Notes: generated by a model from the letters alone, not told the origin. A DNA stretch of 28,026 nucleotides from Firm-04 sp964479595 (GCA_964479595.1 CAYZMU010000016.1:1-28026); one strand, 5' to 3'. Positions 7,556-16,250 are shown, numbered from the stretch's first letter. Program-made: numbers and translations.

Positions 7556-8635
7556 TCAGCCCATGAGCAACGCGCCGACGAGGTACGTCAGCAGCGTCAC
7601 GACAAGCGTCACCGCCGCGAACAGCAGCGCCGCCTTCCCGCGGTCCACAGGGAGATTTCCCACGAACTTCCCCGTCTGCCCGTTCATGGCAAAGGTAAAA
7701 CTTTTGTCCTTCCACGTAGTGTTGAGCAGCCAGACGGGATAGAGCGCGTAGCGGGTGCGCCCGTCGCGAAGCTCCAGACTGTCTGATTCCTTGACGACGC
7801 CGGAATAGCCCTGTACTGTCTTCTGAAACTCGTCCAGCGTGCTCTGCCGGATACGCTCATTGGCGCGGCGCACCGTTTCCTCCGCGCTGACGTCGTAGCG
7901 GTCCGCCAGATATCCCGACAGATACGCCGTCTCAAAATCCACGCCTTTGCCCGCGTCAAACGGCTCAATCGCCTCCATGAGCGTGTCGTCCATCTTCGAG
8001 GAGCCGTCCACAGGCACGTTCTCAAATTCCAGCGTCCCGCCGCGTATGACGGAATAGTGCGTCGTTTCGGTGTAGCTGTAGCGCGAATCGGTCCAGCTGC
8101 GCGTTTTCGTCGCGTGGAAGCGGATATAGGCGTTCGCCTGCGCGTCAAAGAGCCACACGGGCACGTAAACGCCCTTGATGTCGTCTAGGTGGTTCTCCTC
8201 GCGAAAGACTTTCGGCAGGAGAAATTTCTTCTCGAGATGTTTTTGCAGCGCGGCCTTCGCGCCCTCCTTGTCCACCCCGAACGGTATGACGAAATCCGGC
8301 TTGCGCTCGCCGCTGAGGCGGTCCGTCAGAATCACCGGCGAATCGCAGAACGGGCACTTTGACGCCGCCGTCGCCGCGTCCGTCATGAGCACGCCCCCGC
8401 ACGCCTGACACCGGTAGGTGCTGACAGAATCCTCCTCGCCGTCCCAAGTCTGCCCGGCGGTGTCCTCCCACTCCATGTTCTCCTCAGGCTGCGCCTGCAG
8501 CGCGCCCGCGAAGTCCTCAAGCGTTTCTGTCTCAAATTCCGTGTCGCAGAACGGGCATTTCATCTTCCCCGTGCCGCCGTTCCATTCGATTTTTCCCCCG
8601 CAGCACGGGCACACATAGGAAACTGTTTCCGGCAT
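7556..8635 (-). CDS. YdjG-like zinc-ribbon membrane protein
   Basis: This 359-aa protein begins with two treble-clef zinc ribbons: CPCCGG...CPFC (about residues 9-30) and CQACGG...CPFC (about 75-99). The central region (about 110-325) is the domain seen in proteins annotated as TFIIB-type zinc ribbon proteins, including VYVPVWLFDA and YPVWLLNTTWKDKSFTFAMNGQTGK. The C-terminus carries a membrane segment (about 334-357, ending LLTYLVGALLMG), so the protein is probably tail-anchored with the zinc ribbons inside the cell. In Bacillus subtilis, ydjG and ydjI (an SPFH protein) belong to an operon with pspA and act in the membrane stress response; the adjacent SPFH gene here supports that comparison. 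No pspA gene is present in this window. The start has GGGGGGAG upstream. Confidence 0.78.
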   Translation of the reverse strand: MPETVSYVCPCCGGKIEWNGGTGKMKCPFCDTEFETETLEDFAGALQAQPEENMEWEDTAGQTWDGEEDSVSTYRCQACGGVLMTDAATAASKCPFCDSPVILTDRLSGERKPDFVIPFGVDKEGAKAALQKHLEKKFLLPKVFREENHLDDIKGVYVPVWLFDAQANAYIRFHATKTRSWTDSRYSYTETTHYSVIRGGTLEFENVPVDGSSKMDDTLMEAIEPFDAGKGVDFETAYLSGYLADRYDVSAEETVRRANERIRQSTLDEFQKTVQGYSGVVKESDSLELRDGRTRYALYPVWLLNTTWKDKSFTFAMNGQTGKFVGNLPVDRGKAALLFAAVTLVVTLLTYLVGALLMG

Positions 8636-8657
8636 TGCGCTCCCCCCGCCTCAAAGA

Positions 8658-9971
8658 TTAATTGCGCACATCGTTTTCGTCAAAGACATCGCCGCACTCG
8701 GGGCAGAACTTCGGCGGGTGCATGGGATCTTCCGGCTCCCAGCCGCATTTGTCACAGCGGTACAGCGGCGCCCCGGCGGGTTTGGGCTTGCCGCATTCGG
8801 GGCAGAATTTGCCCTTGTTGACAGCCCCGCATTCGCATGTCCAGCCCTCCTGAGCGGGTCTTGGCTTGCCGCATTCCGCGCAGAATTTCCCGGTATTAAC
8901 CGCGCCGCACGAGCACTTCCAGCCGCCCGCGTTCTGAGGGGTCTGCTGCGGGGCGTTCTGAGCGTCCTGATTCTGCGCCATCTGGAAGAGCTGCCCCGCG
9001 TTGACGCCGCCCGCCTGCTGCGCCATGTTCATTCCCATAAAGCCCATCATCGCGCCGCCGCCGTTCTGCGCCGCGGCGCCCATCGCGTTTGCCTGCGCGT
9101 TGACCAGCGTCGCCGCCGCCATTCCCGCGTTGCGGTTGACCGCCGTCGTCTGCGTCTGCTTAATCAGCCGCTCATCCTCCGGCGGAATCGAGGGCGGGTT
9201 CATCGCGATGGATTCAATGCAGATGCCGCGCTTTTCAATCCACTTCTCCCGCAGTGCCGCGTTGATGGCGTCGCGCATTTCCGTGACGTGCGCGGGGATG
9301 GAACTGTAGCGTATCCCCATCTCCGAGAGCTTCCCCAGAGCCGGCTGCAGCGCGTCGCAGAACTCTGATTTCAGCTGCGTGGCGAATTCCCCGGACATGG
9401 TAAAGCTCGTCGCGACATTCCCGCAGACGTTCATGTAGAACAGCAGCGGGTCGCAGATGCGAATCGAATACGTGCCGTTGCAGCGCAGCTTGGTGTCCAA
9501 ATCAAGCCCCGTGTTGCGGTCAAAAATCCGAAACGGCACCGGCGTGGGCGTGCCGAAAAGGTTGCCCGGGATTTCCTTGGTGTTGAAGTAGTAGACGCGC
9601 TGGTCCGCGCCCGCGCTGCCGCCGTAGGAAATCCTGCGCCCGATGCTCTTGAAAGTCTCCGCGATGCCCGAGCCCAGGCCGCCGCTGAAAATGCTCGGCT
9701 CGGTGAAAGAATCGTAGGTGTATTCGCCCGGCTCCGCGCAGACTTCCATCACTCTGCCCTGATCCACAATCAGCATGCACTGCCCGTCCGCGACCACCAC
9801 GCCGCTGCCGGAGGTGATGACATTGTCATTGCCGCGGTTATTCTTGCGGTTTCGCTTGACGCCGCGTACCGCGAGTACGCCCGGCGCGAACGCGTCACAG
9901 GTGAAAAATTCCTTCCACTGGTCCGAAAGCGCGCTCCCCGTCGCCGAGACCACTGCCCTTAGAAGTCCCAT
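8658..9971 (-). CDS. YdjI-like SPFH protein with three C-terminal zinc ribbons
   Basis: This 437-aa protein has an SPFH-type domain at about residues 30-290 (VMEVCAEPGEYTYDS, IFDRNTGLDLDTKLRCNGTY, AINAALREKWIEKRGI, then the conserved end SIAMNPPSIPPEDERLI). A Gln/Ala/Gly/Met-rich linker follows (about 295-350). The C-terminus has three short zinc ribbons: CSCG...CAECG, CECG...CPECG and CDKCG...CPECG. Proteins of this type are often annotated as virion core protein or SPFH domain protein and include B. subtilis YdjI, part of a PspA-linked membrane module. The ATG is preceded by AAGGGGGAAAT. It lies 15 bases after dapB, so it appears to be co-transcribed with lysine genes. It is a distinct paralogue from the slipin-type protein at 5503-6612. 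Confidence 0.84.
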   Translation of the reverse strand: MGLLRAVVSATGSALSDQWKEFFTCDAFAPGVLAVRGVKRNRKNNRGNDNVITSGSGVVVADGQCMLIVDQGRVMEVCAEPGEYTYDSFTEPSIFSGGLGSGIAETFKSIGRRISYGGSAGADQRVYYFNTKEIPGNLFGTPTPVPFRIFDRNTGLDLDTKLRCNGTYSIRICDPLLFYMNVCGNVATSFTMSGEFATQLKSEFCDALQPALGKLSEMGIRYSSIPAHVTEMRDAINAALREKWIEKRGICIESIAMNPPSIPPEDERLIKQTQTTAVNRNAGMAAATLVNAQANAMGAAAQNGGGAMMGFMGMNMAQQAGGVNAGQLFQMAQNQDAQNAPQQTPQNAGGWKCSCGAVNTGKFCAECGKPRPAQEGWTCECGAVNKGKFCPECGKPKPAGAPLYRCDKCGWEPEDPMHPPKFCPECGDVFDENDVRN

Positions 9972-9986
9972 ATCGCGATTTCCCCC

Positions 9987-10736
9987 TTAATCCGTGACTT
10001 TGAGCAAATCTTCCATGTTGTAAAGCCCGGCGGGCCGCCCCGCCACAAAGAACGCCGCGTTGAGCGAACCCTCCGCGAACACCCGCTTGGACGCCGCCGT
10101 GTGCTTGAGCGAAATGACCTCGTCGGGCCCCGCGAACAGCACCTCGTGTTCGCCGACAATCGTCCCCCCGCGCACGGAATGGATCCCGATTTCATCCGGG
10201 TCGCGCGGAGCTTTGCGCTCGTGGCGGCTGTAGACGGGGTGTTTGCCCTGCGCGACCGCGTCCGCGAGCATGAGTGCCGTGCCCGAGGGCGCGTCCACCT
10301 TGCGGTTGTGGTGTTTCTCGATAATCTCGATATCAAAATTCGGCCCCAGAACCGCCGCTGCCTTTTTGGAGAGCGCGATGAGGAGCTGGATCCCGAGCGA
10401 CATATTAAACGACGAGAAAATCGCGACCTTTTCCGACGCCGCTTTCATCCGCGCCATCTGTTCCTCGGAATAGCCCGTTGTCGCCAGCACGGCCGGCGTT
10501 TTCGTCTCCGTACAGTAGGCGAGCAGTTTTTCAAGCGCCTCGGGGCGGCTGTAGTCGATAATCACATCCGGCTTTTTCGAAAGCCCCGCGGGCTCGCGCG
10601 CGATTTCCACCCCGAGCGCGCTGTCGTCCGCCAAATCGATTCCGCCGCACACCTCGCAGCCGTCACGTTCCCTGATAGATTCCGCCAGCACTCTGCCCAT
10701 CTTGCCGCAGATGCCGCTGATAGCGATTTGTAGCAT
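9987..10736 (-). CDS. dapB: 4-hydroxy-tetrahydrodipicolinate reductase
   Basis: DapB reduces the DapA product with NAD(P)H, the second committed step towards diaminopimelate (for peptidoglycan) and lysine. The 249-aa length is normal. The N-terminal nucleotide-binding motif is SGICGKMG (7-14). The substrate-binding signature EKHHNRKVDAPSGTA covers about residues 140-154, with H142/H143, K146 and the DAPSG loop intact. The central FSSFNMSLG motif is also present. It follows dapA by 21 bases and precedes the YdjI-like gene by 15, within one minus-strand operon. Confidence 0.97.
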   Translation of the reverse strand: MLQIAISGICGKMGRVLAESIRERDGCEVCGGIDLADDSALGVEIAREPAGLSKKPDVIIDYSRPEALEKLLAYCTETKTPAVLATTGYSEEQMARMKAASEKVAIFSSFNMSLGIQLLIALSKKAAAVLGPNFDIEIIEKHHNRKVDAPSGTALMLADAVAQGKHPVYSRHERKAPRDPDEIGIHSVRGGTIVGEHEVLFAGPDEVISLKHTAASKRVFAEGSLNAAFFVAGRPAGLYNMEDLLKVTD

Positions 10737-10757
10737 CCCGTTCCCCCCAAACAGTTT

Positions 10758-11645
10758 TCAGATAAGCGACAGCTTCGAAAGCTCCGCCGCCAGACGTTTC
10801 GCGGGCTCCTCGTCCATGTCGCAAAGCGGCAGTCTGCAGCCGCCGACATCCATCCCCATGCGGTTCATCGCTTCCTTGACGGGAATGGGGTTGGTCTGCG
10901 AGAACAGCGCGTGAATCAGCGGCATATAGAGCAGCTGTGCCGATGCCGCCGTTTTGAAATCTCCCGCCAGCGCCGCCATGGCGAGGTCATGCGTCTGCCG
11001 CGGCAGAATGTTTGAGAGCACCGAAATCACGCCCACGGCCCCCAGCGACATCATCGCCACGGTCTGGTCGTCGTTGCCGCTGTAGACATCGAGCGTGTCG
11101 CCGCACGCCGCGAGCAGGTCCGCCGTGTAGGTGATATTGCCCACCGCGTCCTTCATCGCGACAATGTTGTCAATCTCCCCCAGACGCTTGGCGGTGGCGA
11201 CCTCAATCGTCAGCCCCGTGCGCGAGGGGACGTTATAGAGAATGATGGGCAGGTCGACCGCCTGCGCAATCGTTTTGTAGTGCAGATAAAGCCCGTTCTG
11301 CGTGGTTTTGTTGTAGTAGGGCGTCACCAGCAGCAGCGCGTCGGCGCCCACTTCCTGCGCCTCCTTGGAAAGCTTTACGGCGAAGGCGGTCTCGTTGCTG
11401 CCCGTTCCCGCAATGACCGGGATTCTGCCCTTGACGCGTTCCACGGCGAAGCGGATCACCTCGAGGTGTTCCTCGGGCGTGAGCGTGGAGCTTTCTCCCG
11501 TCGTCCCCGCGATGATGAGCGCGTCCGTGCCGCCCTCAATCTGGTCGTCAATCAGCCGCTCCAGACACTCGTAATTGACCGAGCCGTCCGCGTGAAACGG
11601 CGTGACGAGCGCGACACCCGCGCCCTTGAAAATCGTGTGCTTCAT
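10758..11645 (-). CDS. dapA: 4-hydroxy-tetrahydrodipicolinate synthase
   Basis: DapA condenses pyruvate with aspartate semialdehyde, the entry to diaminopimelate/lysine synthesis; its substrate comes from the asd product of the same operon. The 295-aa TIM-barrel protein has the GTTGES motif (47-52), VTPYYNK (107-113), the catalytic Tyr in LYNVPSRTG (Y137) and the Schiff-base Lys in VAMKDAVGN (K165). The C-terminus (IPVKEAMNRMG) also fits the family. The ATG is preceded by AAAGGAAGG. The upstream small gene ends 16 bases before it. Confidence 0.97.
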   Translation of the reverse strand: MKHTIFKGAGVALVTPFHADGSVNYECLERLIDDQIEGGTDALIIAGTTGESSTLTPEEHLEVIRFAVERVKGRIPVIAGTGSNETAFAVKLSKEAQEVGADALLLVTPYYNKTTQNGLYLHYKTIAQAVDLPIILYNVPSRTGLTIEVATAKRLGEIDNIVAMKDAVGNITYTADLLAACGDTLDVYSGNDDQTVAMMSLGAVGVISVLSNILPRQTHDLAMAALAGDFKTAASAQLLYMPLIHALFSQTNPIPVKEAMNRMGMDVGGCRLPLCDMDEEPAKRLAAELSKLSLI

Positions 11646-11661
11646 AGCAAAAGCCTTCCTT

Positions 11662-11991
11662 TCATGCTTGCCTCGGCAGCAGACTCAGCGCCCAGTCGCG
11701 CAGCCGCGCTGCCTCTTCTCTTGAAAACGCGTCATCGGCGCCGCACAGCAGCAAATCCCCGTACAGAGGTTCGCCCGCGTGGCAGGTGCCGAAAAAGTTT
11801 GCGGGCAGCGCCTTGTCCGCCCCGCGCGCGTCAATCGCCATGCGCAGCCCCTCAAAGCCTTCCGGAGCCGCCCCCGCGCGCACAAATTCCACCGCGTCCG
11901 TTCCGAGCAGAGCCGCCAGTTCGTCCTCATCGCCCACGCGGTGAATCGCCGTCTCCCAGCCGCTCGTAACAGACACCACAAATCCTTTCAT
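11662..11991 (-). CDS. small DUF3846-like protein
   Basis: This 109-aa protein is unrecognised at the level of function. The pattern MKGFVVSV near the start, a middle Asn followed by a short insert, and YGDLLLCG near residue 80 resembles the DUF3846 family, whose members end with a similar hydrophobic strand; this is a weak match by eye. The ATG at 11991 is chosen because GGGAGG lies just upstream; the longer frame starting at 12009 lacks a binding site. A GC-rich hairpin (GCGCGC arms) lies immediately before the binding site. It sits between the 199-aa gene and dapA. Confidence 0.65.
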   Translation of the reverse strand: MKGFVVSVTSGWETAIHRVGDEDELAALLGTDAVEFVRAGAAPEGFEGLRMAIDARGADKALPANFFGTCHAGEPLYGDLLLCGADDAFSREEAARLRDWALSLLPRQA

Positions 11992-12058
11992 ACCGCCTCC
12001 CGCGCGCACTCAAAGCGCGCCGCCGGTTTTTGGGCTCTCTCCGTGCAGGAACCCGCGC

Positions 12059-12658
12059 TTACAGAATCGCCAGAAAGTTCTCCGCCAGCGCGGCGCAGTC
12101 GGCTACTGTGCCGACTTTTGGCAGCGGCTCCTCCAGCCCGAATGAAAAAAGGGGGAGTTTGCCGCTCGGGTCGAGCTCCTGCCGCGCCTTGCGAATCTGC
12201 TCCTCGGTGACCTCCGGCAGCGGGATAAACACGCGCTCGGTGTCGTCCTTCGCGGCGTCCACGCTGGATACAGCCACACAGCGTTTCGACGCCGTTACCG
12301 CGATATACGCGCTCGCGCCGGATAACAGAAACGCGCGGTATTCCGCCACCGTTTCCTTCGCGCCGCAGTCAATGAGCAGCTCGCTGAGCGCCCGTGCCTC
12401 CAAGTCCGTCGCGTCGTCGGGCAGCGCGAGCAGAAACGACCGCGCCGAAAACCCTTTCTCGCGCAGAAAGCCCTTCACAGCCTTGCGCTGCGCGTCAAAA
12501 CGCTCGAAATACGCCGGCACGAACGGATATCCGGAATGACTGTCGGCGGGAGGAATATAACGCGCGGTTTTGAGCCCGCCCGCGCTGTCCACGCCCGCGA
12601 ACAGAATCGTGTCGTCCATCGGGCAGACCAGAATGTGCTTCCACGAGCCCTTGCCCAT
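12059..12658 (-). CDS. unknown protein with an MreB-like segment
   Basis: This is a 199-aa cytoplasmic protein of unknown function. Residues about 50-150 follow the order seen in part of MreB-like (actin/Hsp70-fold) proteins: an RKAVKGFLREKG helix, a strand LLALPDDATDLEARALSEL comparable to MreB VPSGITEVERRAV, CGAKETVAEYRAFLLSGASAY comparable to AGAREVYLIEEPMAAAIGA, then a strand where MreB has its second phosphate loop. That phosphate loop (DIGGGT) is not conserved, so ATP binding is doubtful. The resemblance is by eye and tentative. The gene starts three bases after the asd stop, is followed by the DUF3846-like gene, and has a GGGGG ribosome binding site overlapping the asd 3' end. Confidence 0.6.
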   Translation of the reverse strand: MGKGSWKHILVCPMDDTILFAGVDSAGGLKTARYIPPADSHSGYPFVPAYFERFDAQRKAVKGFLREKGFSARSFLLALPDDATDLEARALSELLIDCGAKETVAEYRAFLLSGASAYIAVTASKRCVAVSSVDAAKDDTERVFIPLPEVTEEQIRKARQELDPSGKLPLFSFGLEEPLPKVGTVADCAALAENFLAIL

Positions 12659-12661
12659 CGT

Positions 12662-13753
12662 TTAAGCCCCCGCGCCGTCCAGCCAGCCTTTGGCCGCGAG
12701 CAGTTCCGCCAGTTCCACGGCCCCGCCCGCCGCGCCGCGCAGCGTGTTGTGCGACAGACAGACAAATTTCCAGTCAAAGAGCGTGTCCTCGCGCAGCCGT
12801 CCGCACGATACCGCCATGCCGCCCTCAAGATTGCGGTCTAAACGCGCCTGCGGGCGATCCGGTTCGTCAAAATAGTGAATAAACTGCTTGGGCGCCATGG
12901 GCAGCCCGAGTTTCTGCGGCTCTGCGGAAAAATCACGCCAGCACGCCAGAATCTGCTCTTTCGTGGGCTTTCTCTCAAACGACACAAACACCGCCGCCGT
13001 GTGTCCGTCCGACACCGGCACGCGCAGGCACTGCGTCGTAATCAGCGGCGAGTCCGCCAAAACAATCTCGCCGTTTTCCGCCGTACCCCAGATTTTGAGC
13101 GGCTCGCGCTCGGATTTCTCCTCCTCGCCGCCGATATACGGAATCAGGTTGTCGACCATCTCCGGCCAGCGCTCAAAAGTCTTTCCCGCGCCCGAAATCG
13201 CCTGATAGGTACACGCCAGAACCTGTTTGATGCCGAATTCCCTCAGCGGATGCAGCGCGGGCACATAGCTCTGAATCGAACAGTTGGACTTCACCGCGAT
13301 AAACCCGCGCTTCGTCCCCAGCCGTCTGCGCTGCGCGGGGATGACGTCCAAATGTTCGGGGTTTATCTCCGGAATCACCATTGGCACATCCGGCGTAAAA
13401 CGGTGCGCGGAATTGTTCGACACAATCGGGCACTCCGCCTTCGCGTACGCCTCCTCCAGCGCTTTGAGCGCGTCTTTCGGCATATTTACCGCGCAGAAAC
13501 AGAAATCCGTCTGTTTCGCCATTTCCTCAATGTCTTTCTCGGCGTCCAGCAGCACCATATCGAGCAGCTGCTCCGGAATATTCCCCTCCATCGCCCAGCG
13601 CCCTTCCACGGCGTCCTTATAGGTCTTTCCGGCGGAACGGCCCGACGCCGCGAGCGCTGTCACGCGAAAATACGGGTGTTCGCTCAGCAGCAGCGCAAAT
13701 CTCTGCCCGACCATGCCTGTCGCGCCGATGATGCCGACTCTGTATGTTTTCAT
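12662..13753 (-). CDS. asd: aspartate-semialdehyde dehydrogenase (archaeal/fungal type)
   Basis: Asd reduces aspartyl phosphate to aspartate semialdehyde, the branch point to lysine/diaminopimelate and to threonine/methionine. The 363-aa product starts with a dinucleotide-binding motif GIIGATGMVGQ (7-17). The catalytic Cys is in KSNCSIQ (C158) and the catalytic His in VPVSDGHTAAVF (H251). The KSNCS form and overall length fit the archaeal/fungal-type class (TIGR00978), which also occurs in Clostridia, rather than the classical E. coli type. The ATG at 13753 is chosen because GGGAGGGAG precedes it; an upstream in-frame start at 13804 would overlap the promoter -10. It is the first gene of an eight-gene minus-strand operon. 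Confidence 0.95.
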   Translation of the reverse strand: MKTYRVGIIGATGMVGQRFALLLSEHPYFRVTALAASGRSAGKTYKDAVEGRWAMEGNIPEQLLDMVLLDAEKDIEEMAKQTDFCFCAVNMPKDALKALEEAYAKAECPIVSNNSAHRFTPDVPMVIPEINPEHLDVIPAQRRRLGTKRGFIAVKSNCSIQSYVPALHPLREFGIKQVLACTYQAISGAGKTFERWPEMVDNLIPYIGGEEEKSEREPLKIWGTAENGEIVLADSPLITTQCLRVPVSDGHTAAVFVSFERKPTKEQILACWRDFSAEPQKLGLPMAPKQFIHYFDEPDRPQARLDRNLEGGMAVSCGRLREDTLFDWKFVCLSHNTLRGAAGGAVELAELLAAKGWLDGAGA

Positions 13754-13799
13754 GCTCTCCCTCCCAACGCGCCCCAAGCGGCGCTTTGCAGTCTCTTTT

Positions 13800-13829
13800 A
13801 TCATACCACACAGCCCCCGTTCTTGTCAA
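13800..13829 (-). promoter_or_regulatory. sigma-70-type promoter of the asd-dap operon
   Basis: On the minus strand TTGACA (13824-13829) is followed by an 18-base spacer and TATGAT (13800-13805). The expected start point is near 13793, giving a leader of about 40 bases, too short for a lysine riboswitch. Confidence 0.78.
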
Positions 13830-14032
13830 GCCCCCGCCCGAACGCCCCTTCCATTCTCGTCAAACCATACAAATTATGTTCCGCTTCAGCGTGAATTTTC
13901 GTCACTTTGCCGGGTGCTCTTTTCGAGGAAAATTCTGGCTTTCAGGACGGAGAGGCGTGAATATCCCGAGGACCTGAAGTTACGAAAAATGGAAATTTTC
14001 GGGTTTTGGTGGAGAAAATATAGCCGCGCGCC
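13830..14032. other. divergent intergenic region with inverted repeats
   Basis: This stretch separates the leftward asd promoter from the rightward regulator promoter. It has a spaced perfect 8-base inverted repeat, GAATTTTC (13893-13900) with GAAAATTC (13928-13935), and further GAAA/TTTC tracts near 13985-14001. These could be operator sites, but nothing shows which protein binds. No gene is supported here. Confidence 0.35.
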
Positions 14033-14061
14033 TTGACAAGGGGGTCAAAAACTGCTATAAT
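14033..14061 (+). promoter_or_regulatory. near-perfect extended -10 promoter of the AraC-type regulator
   Basis: TTGACA (14033-14038), a 17-base spacer and TATAAT (14056-14061) all match consensus, with TGC before the -10. TTGAC at 14033-14037 and GTCAA at 14044-14048 form an inverted repeat over the -35, a possible operator. The leader is only about 17 bases. Confidence 0.88.
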
Positions 14062-14084
14062 GGAGGAAAAAACGGGGGATTGCC

Positions 14085-16250
14085 ATGGACCACGAAAGAG
14101 AGATTATCGGGGTTGTCGCGGCGGAAGTCAACAGCATCGAGCAGCGGCAGATTGTCAAGGGCGTTATCGCGGCGGCGCAGCGTCTGGGGCGCAAAACGGT
14201 CGTGCTTTCGAATGTCTACAACCCCTACGAATTTACCCCGGAGCTCGCCTGCGAGAACCGAATCTACGAACTGGCGCGCTCGGAGCAGCTGATGGGCGTC
14301 GTCATGATTGCCGAATCCTTCTCCAACGAGGACACCCGCGTCACCGTGCGCAGAGTGCTGCGCGCGCGCAAGGATATTCCCGTCATTGTGATAGGCATCG
14401 GCATGGAGTCGCTCGGCTCGCCGAACACACGCTTCATCAACGCCTCCGACGAGGCGGATTTGGAGGACATCACCGCCCATCTGACCGCGCTCGGGGCCTG
14501 CCAGATTGATCTTCTGAACGGCCCGGAGGGCAACGCCGCGTCCGAGGCGCGCGAGCGCGGTTACCACAGGGCGCTGACCAAAGCCTCCGTGCCGTTCGCG
14601 AAAAAGCGTGTCCACTACGGCGATTTCTGGATGCCGTCGGGGGAGGCGCTCGCCAAGCGCTATATCTCCGGAGAACTGCCCATGCCCGAGGCGGTCGTCT
14701 GCGCGAACGACTATATGGCGTACGGACTGCTCGACACCTTCCTCAGAAACGGCGTGCGCGTGCCCGGCGATGTTATGGTCACGGGTTATGAGTATGTATT
14801 CGAACGTATATTCCATTCTCCGCTGCTGACGACCTACCGCAGGGGGCGCAGGGAGCTCGGCGAATACGCCGCCGGGGTCATCTGCGATATCGCGGAGGGC
14901 AAAACCCCCGCTCCTTTTTCCGCGCCGCGCGGGGAGTGGATACCCGGCGACACCGTCCCCGGGGAGCAGGACTCTCAGGCGCTAAGCTACGAGCTCTCCA
15001 TCATGCGGGCAAAACAAACGTTTGATAAATGGAACGTCAGCGGGACGATGGAACAGGAGCTTACCAGCTGTGACAGTCTCGAGGATTTCCTGAGTGTTCT
15101 GGGGCGCCACCGCTATCTCATCCGCGCGGTCAGCAACTGTTTTCTCTGCCTTTACGAGAACTGGTACGACACCGCCGCGCCCGAACCCAAAGGCACGCTC
15201 TCGTGCGTGAGTATCCCCGAGGGCAAAAGCGTGACCGCCGCGCAGGGGGATTTCTTCCCGCTCTGGCGCGATTCGCCCGAATTCGCCGCGCACTACTATT
15301 TGCCGCTGTTCTTCGGCAGCCATCTGTTCGGGTATCTTGTTCTGGAGTACAGCGAACCCGATGCCTATGACGACATCTTCCGCAACTGGCTCAAGTCCGT
15401 CTGCGTGGGGCTCGAGATGCTCTGCATGAAGAACGACATCCGCTATCTGCTGCGCGTGCAGAACCTTTCCGAGCGGCGCGATTCTTTCACCGGGCTCTAC
15501 AACGCGCGCGGTTTCAAGGACCTGCTCGCCTGCGCCGACCCCATACCGAGGGAATATCTGGTGCTGCGCGCCGCGCCTCTGGAGAGCGGGGTTTCCCCCG
15601 AATCCGGCGAGCGCGCGGCGAATCTGCTGCTGGGGGCGGCGAAAGTGCTGCGCGAGGTCTGTCCCGAGGGGGCGATTCTGGCGCGCGTGGACGACCGCAC
15701 CTTCGTCTGCGCGGCTTTTGAGCGGGCGGAAGGCGTTCCCGCGAAGCTGACTTTGGGCAAGATCTTCTCCGTGCTGATTCATGAGCTTGACTTGCCGGCG
15801 CGCGGGGAACTTTTCGCGTACGCCGGGGCGGTGCTGAGCATTCCGCAGGGCTTTCTGACCCCCGACATCGTGCTGGAGGCGGCGCTTTCCCGCGCGGACG
15901 AGGAGGCGGCGGCACTCAAGGCCCGTCTGCGGAGTCCGCACGGCAAAGAACTCTTCTCCGCGCGGTGCAGGCTCTGGGCAAACCCGGAAGTGACTGTTGA
16001 GGAAATCTGCCGCAGCTGCTCCTTCAGCGCGGGGTACTTCCGCCAGATATACAAAGACTGTTTTTCTGTGAGCTTTCACCGCGACGCTATCTCGGCAAGA
16101 ATCGCGCGGGCGGTTTATCTGCTGAGCACCACCGTCATGAACATCGCCAACATCGCGGAGGCTTGCGGTTGGGTGGATTACAACTACTTCCTGCGGCAGT
16201 TTCAGAACCTCACGGGACTGACGCCGGGGCAGTACCGCAAAAAGGTCTGA
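14085..16250 (+). CDS. sensor-regulator: PBP1-like, degenerate GGDEF and AraC domains
   Basis: This is a 721-aa one-component transcription regulator. Residues about 5-290 resemble the ligand-binding domain of LacI-type regulators (VVIGIGMESLG, PEAVVCANDYMAYGLL, GDVMVTGYEY) but no LacI DNA-binding helix precedes it. Residues about 310-450 are a GAF-like linker. Residues about 462-610 start like a GGDEF domain (RRDSFTGLYNARGF), but the signature is ARVDDRTF (533-540) where GGDEF is expected, so it should be inactive as a cyclase. The C-terminus (about 625-721) is an AraC-family DNA-binding domain with both helix-turn-helices, ending IANIAEACGWVDYNYFLRQF and LTPGQYRKK. The ligand is probably a small sugar-like molecule (inference). 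The start is the ATG after GGGGGATTGCC. The next gene encodes a relative with the same front half. Confidence 0.87.
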   Translation: MDHEREIIGVVAAEVNSIEQRQIVKGVIAAAQRLGRKTVVLSNVYNPYEFTPELACENRIYELARSEQLMGVVMIAESFSNEDTRVTVRRVLRARKDIPVIVIGIGMESLGSPNTRFINASDEADLEDITAHLTALGACQIDLLNGPEGNAASEARERGYHRALTKASVPFAKKRVHYGDFWMPSGEALAKRYISGELPMPEAVVCANDYMAYGLLDTFLRNGVRVPGDVMVTGYEYVFERIFHSPLLTTYRRGRRELGEYAAGVICDIAEGKTPAPFSAPRGEWIPGDTVPGEQDSQALSYELSIMRAKQTFDKWNVSGTMEQELTSCDSLEDFLSVLGRHRYLIRAVSNCFLCLYENWYDTAAPEPKGTLSCVSIPEGKSVTAAQGDFFPLWRDSPEFAAHYYLPLFFGSHLFGYLVLEYSEPDAYDDIFRNWLKSVCVGLEMLCMKNDIRYLLRVQNLSERRDSFTGLYNARGFKDLLACADPIPREYLVLRAAPLESGVSPESGERAANLLLGAAKVLREVCPEGAILARVDDRTFVCAAFERAEGVPAKLTLGKIFSVLIHELDLPARGELFAYAGAVLSIPQGFLTPDIVLEAALSRADEEAAALKARLRSPHGKELFSARCRLWANPEVTVEEICRSCSFSAGYFRQIYKDCFSVSFHRDAISARIARAVYLLSTTVMNIANIAEACGWVDYNYFLRQFQNLTGLTPGQYRKKV

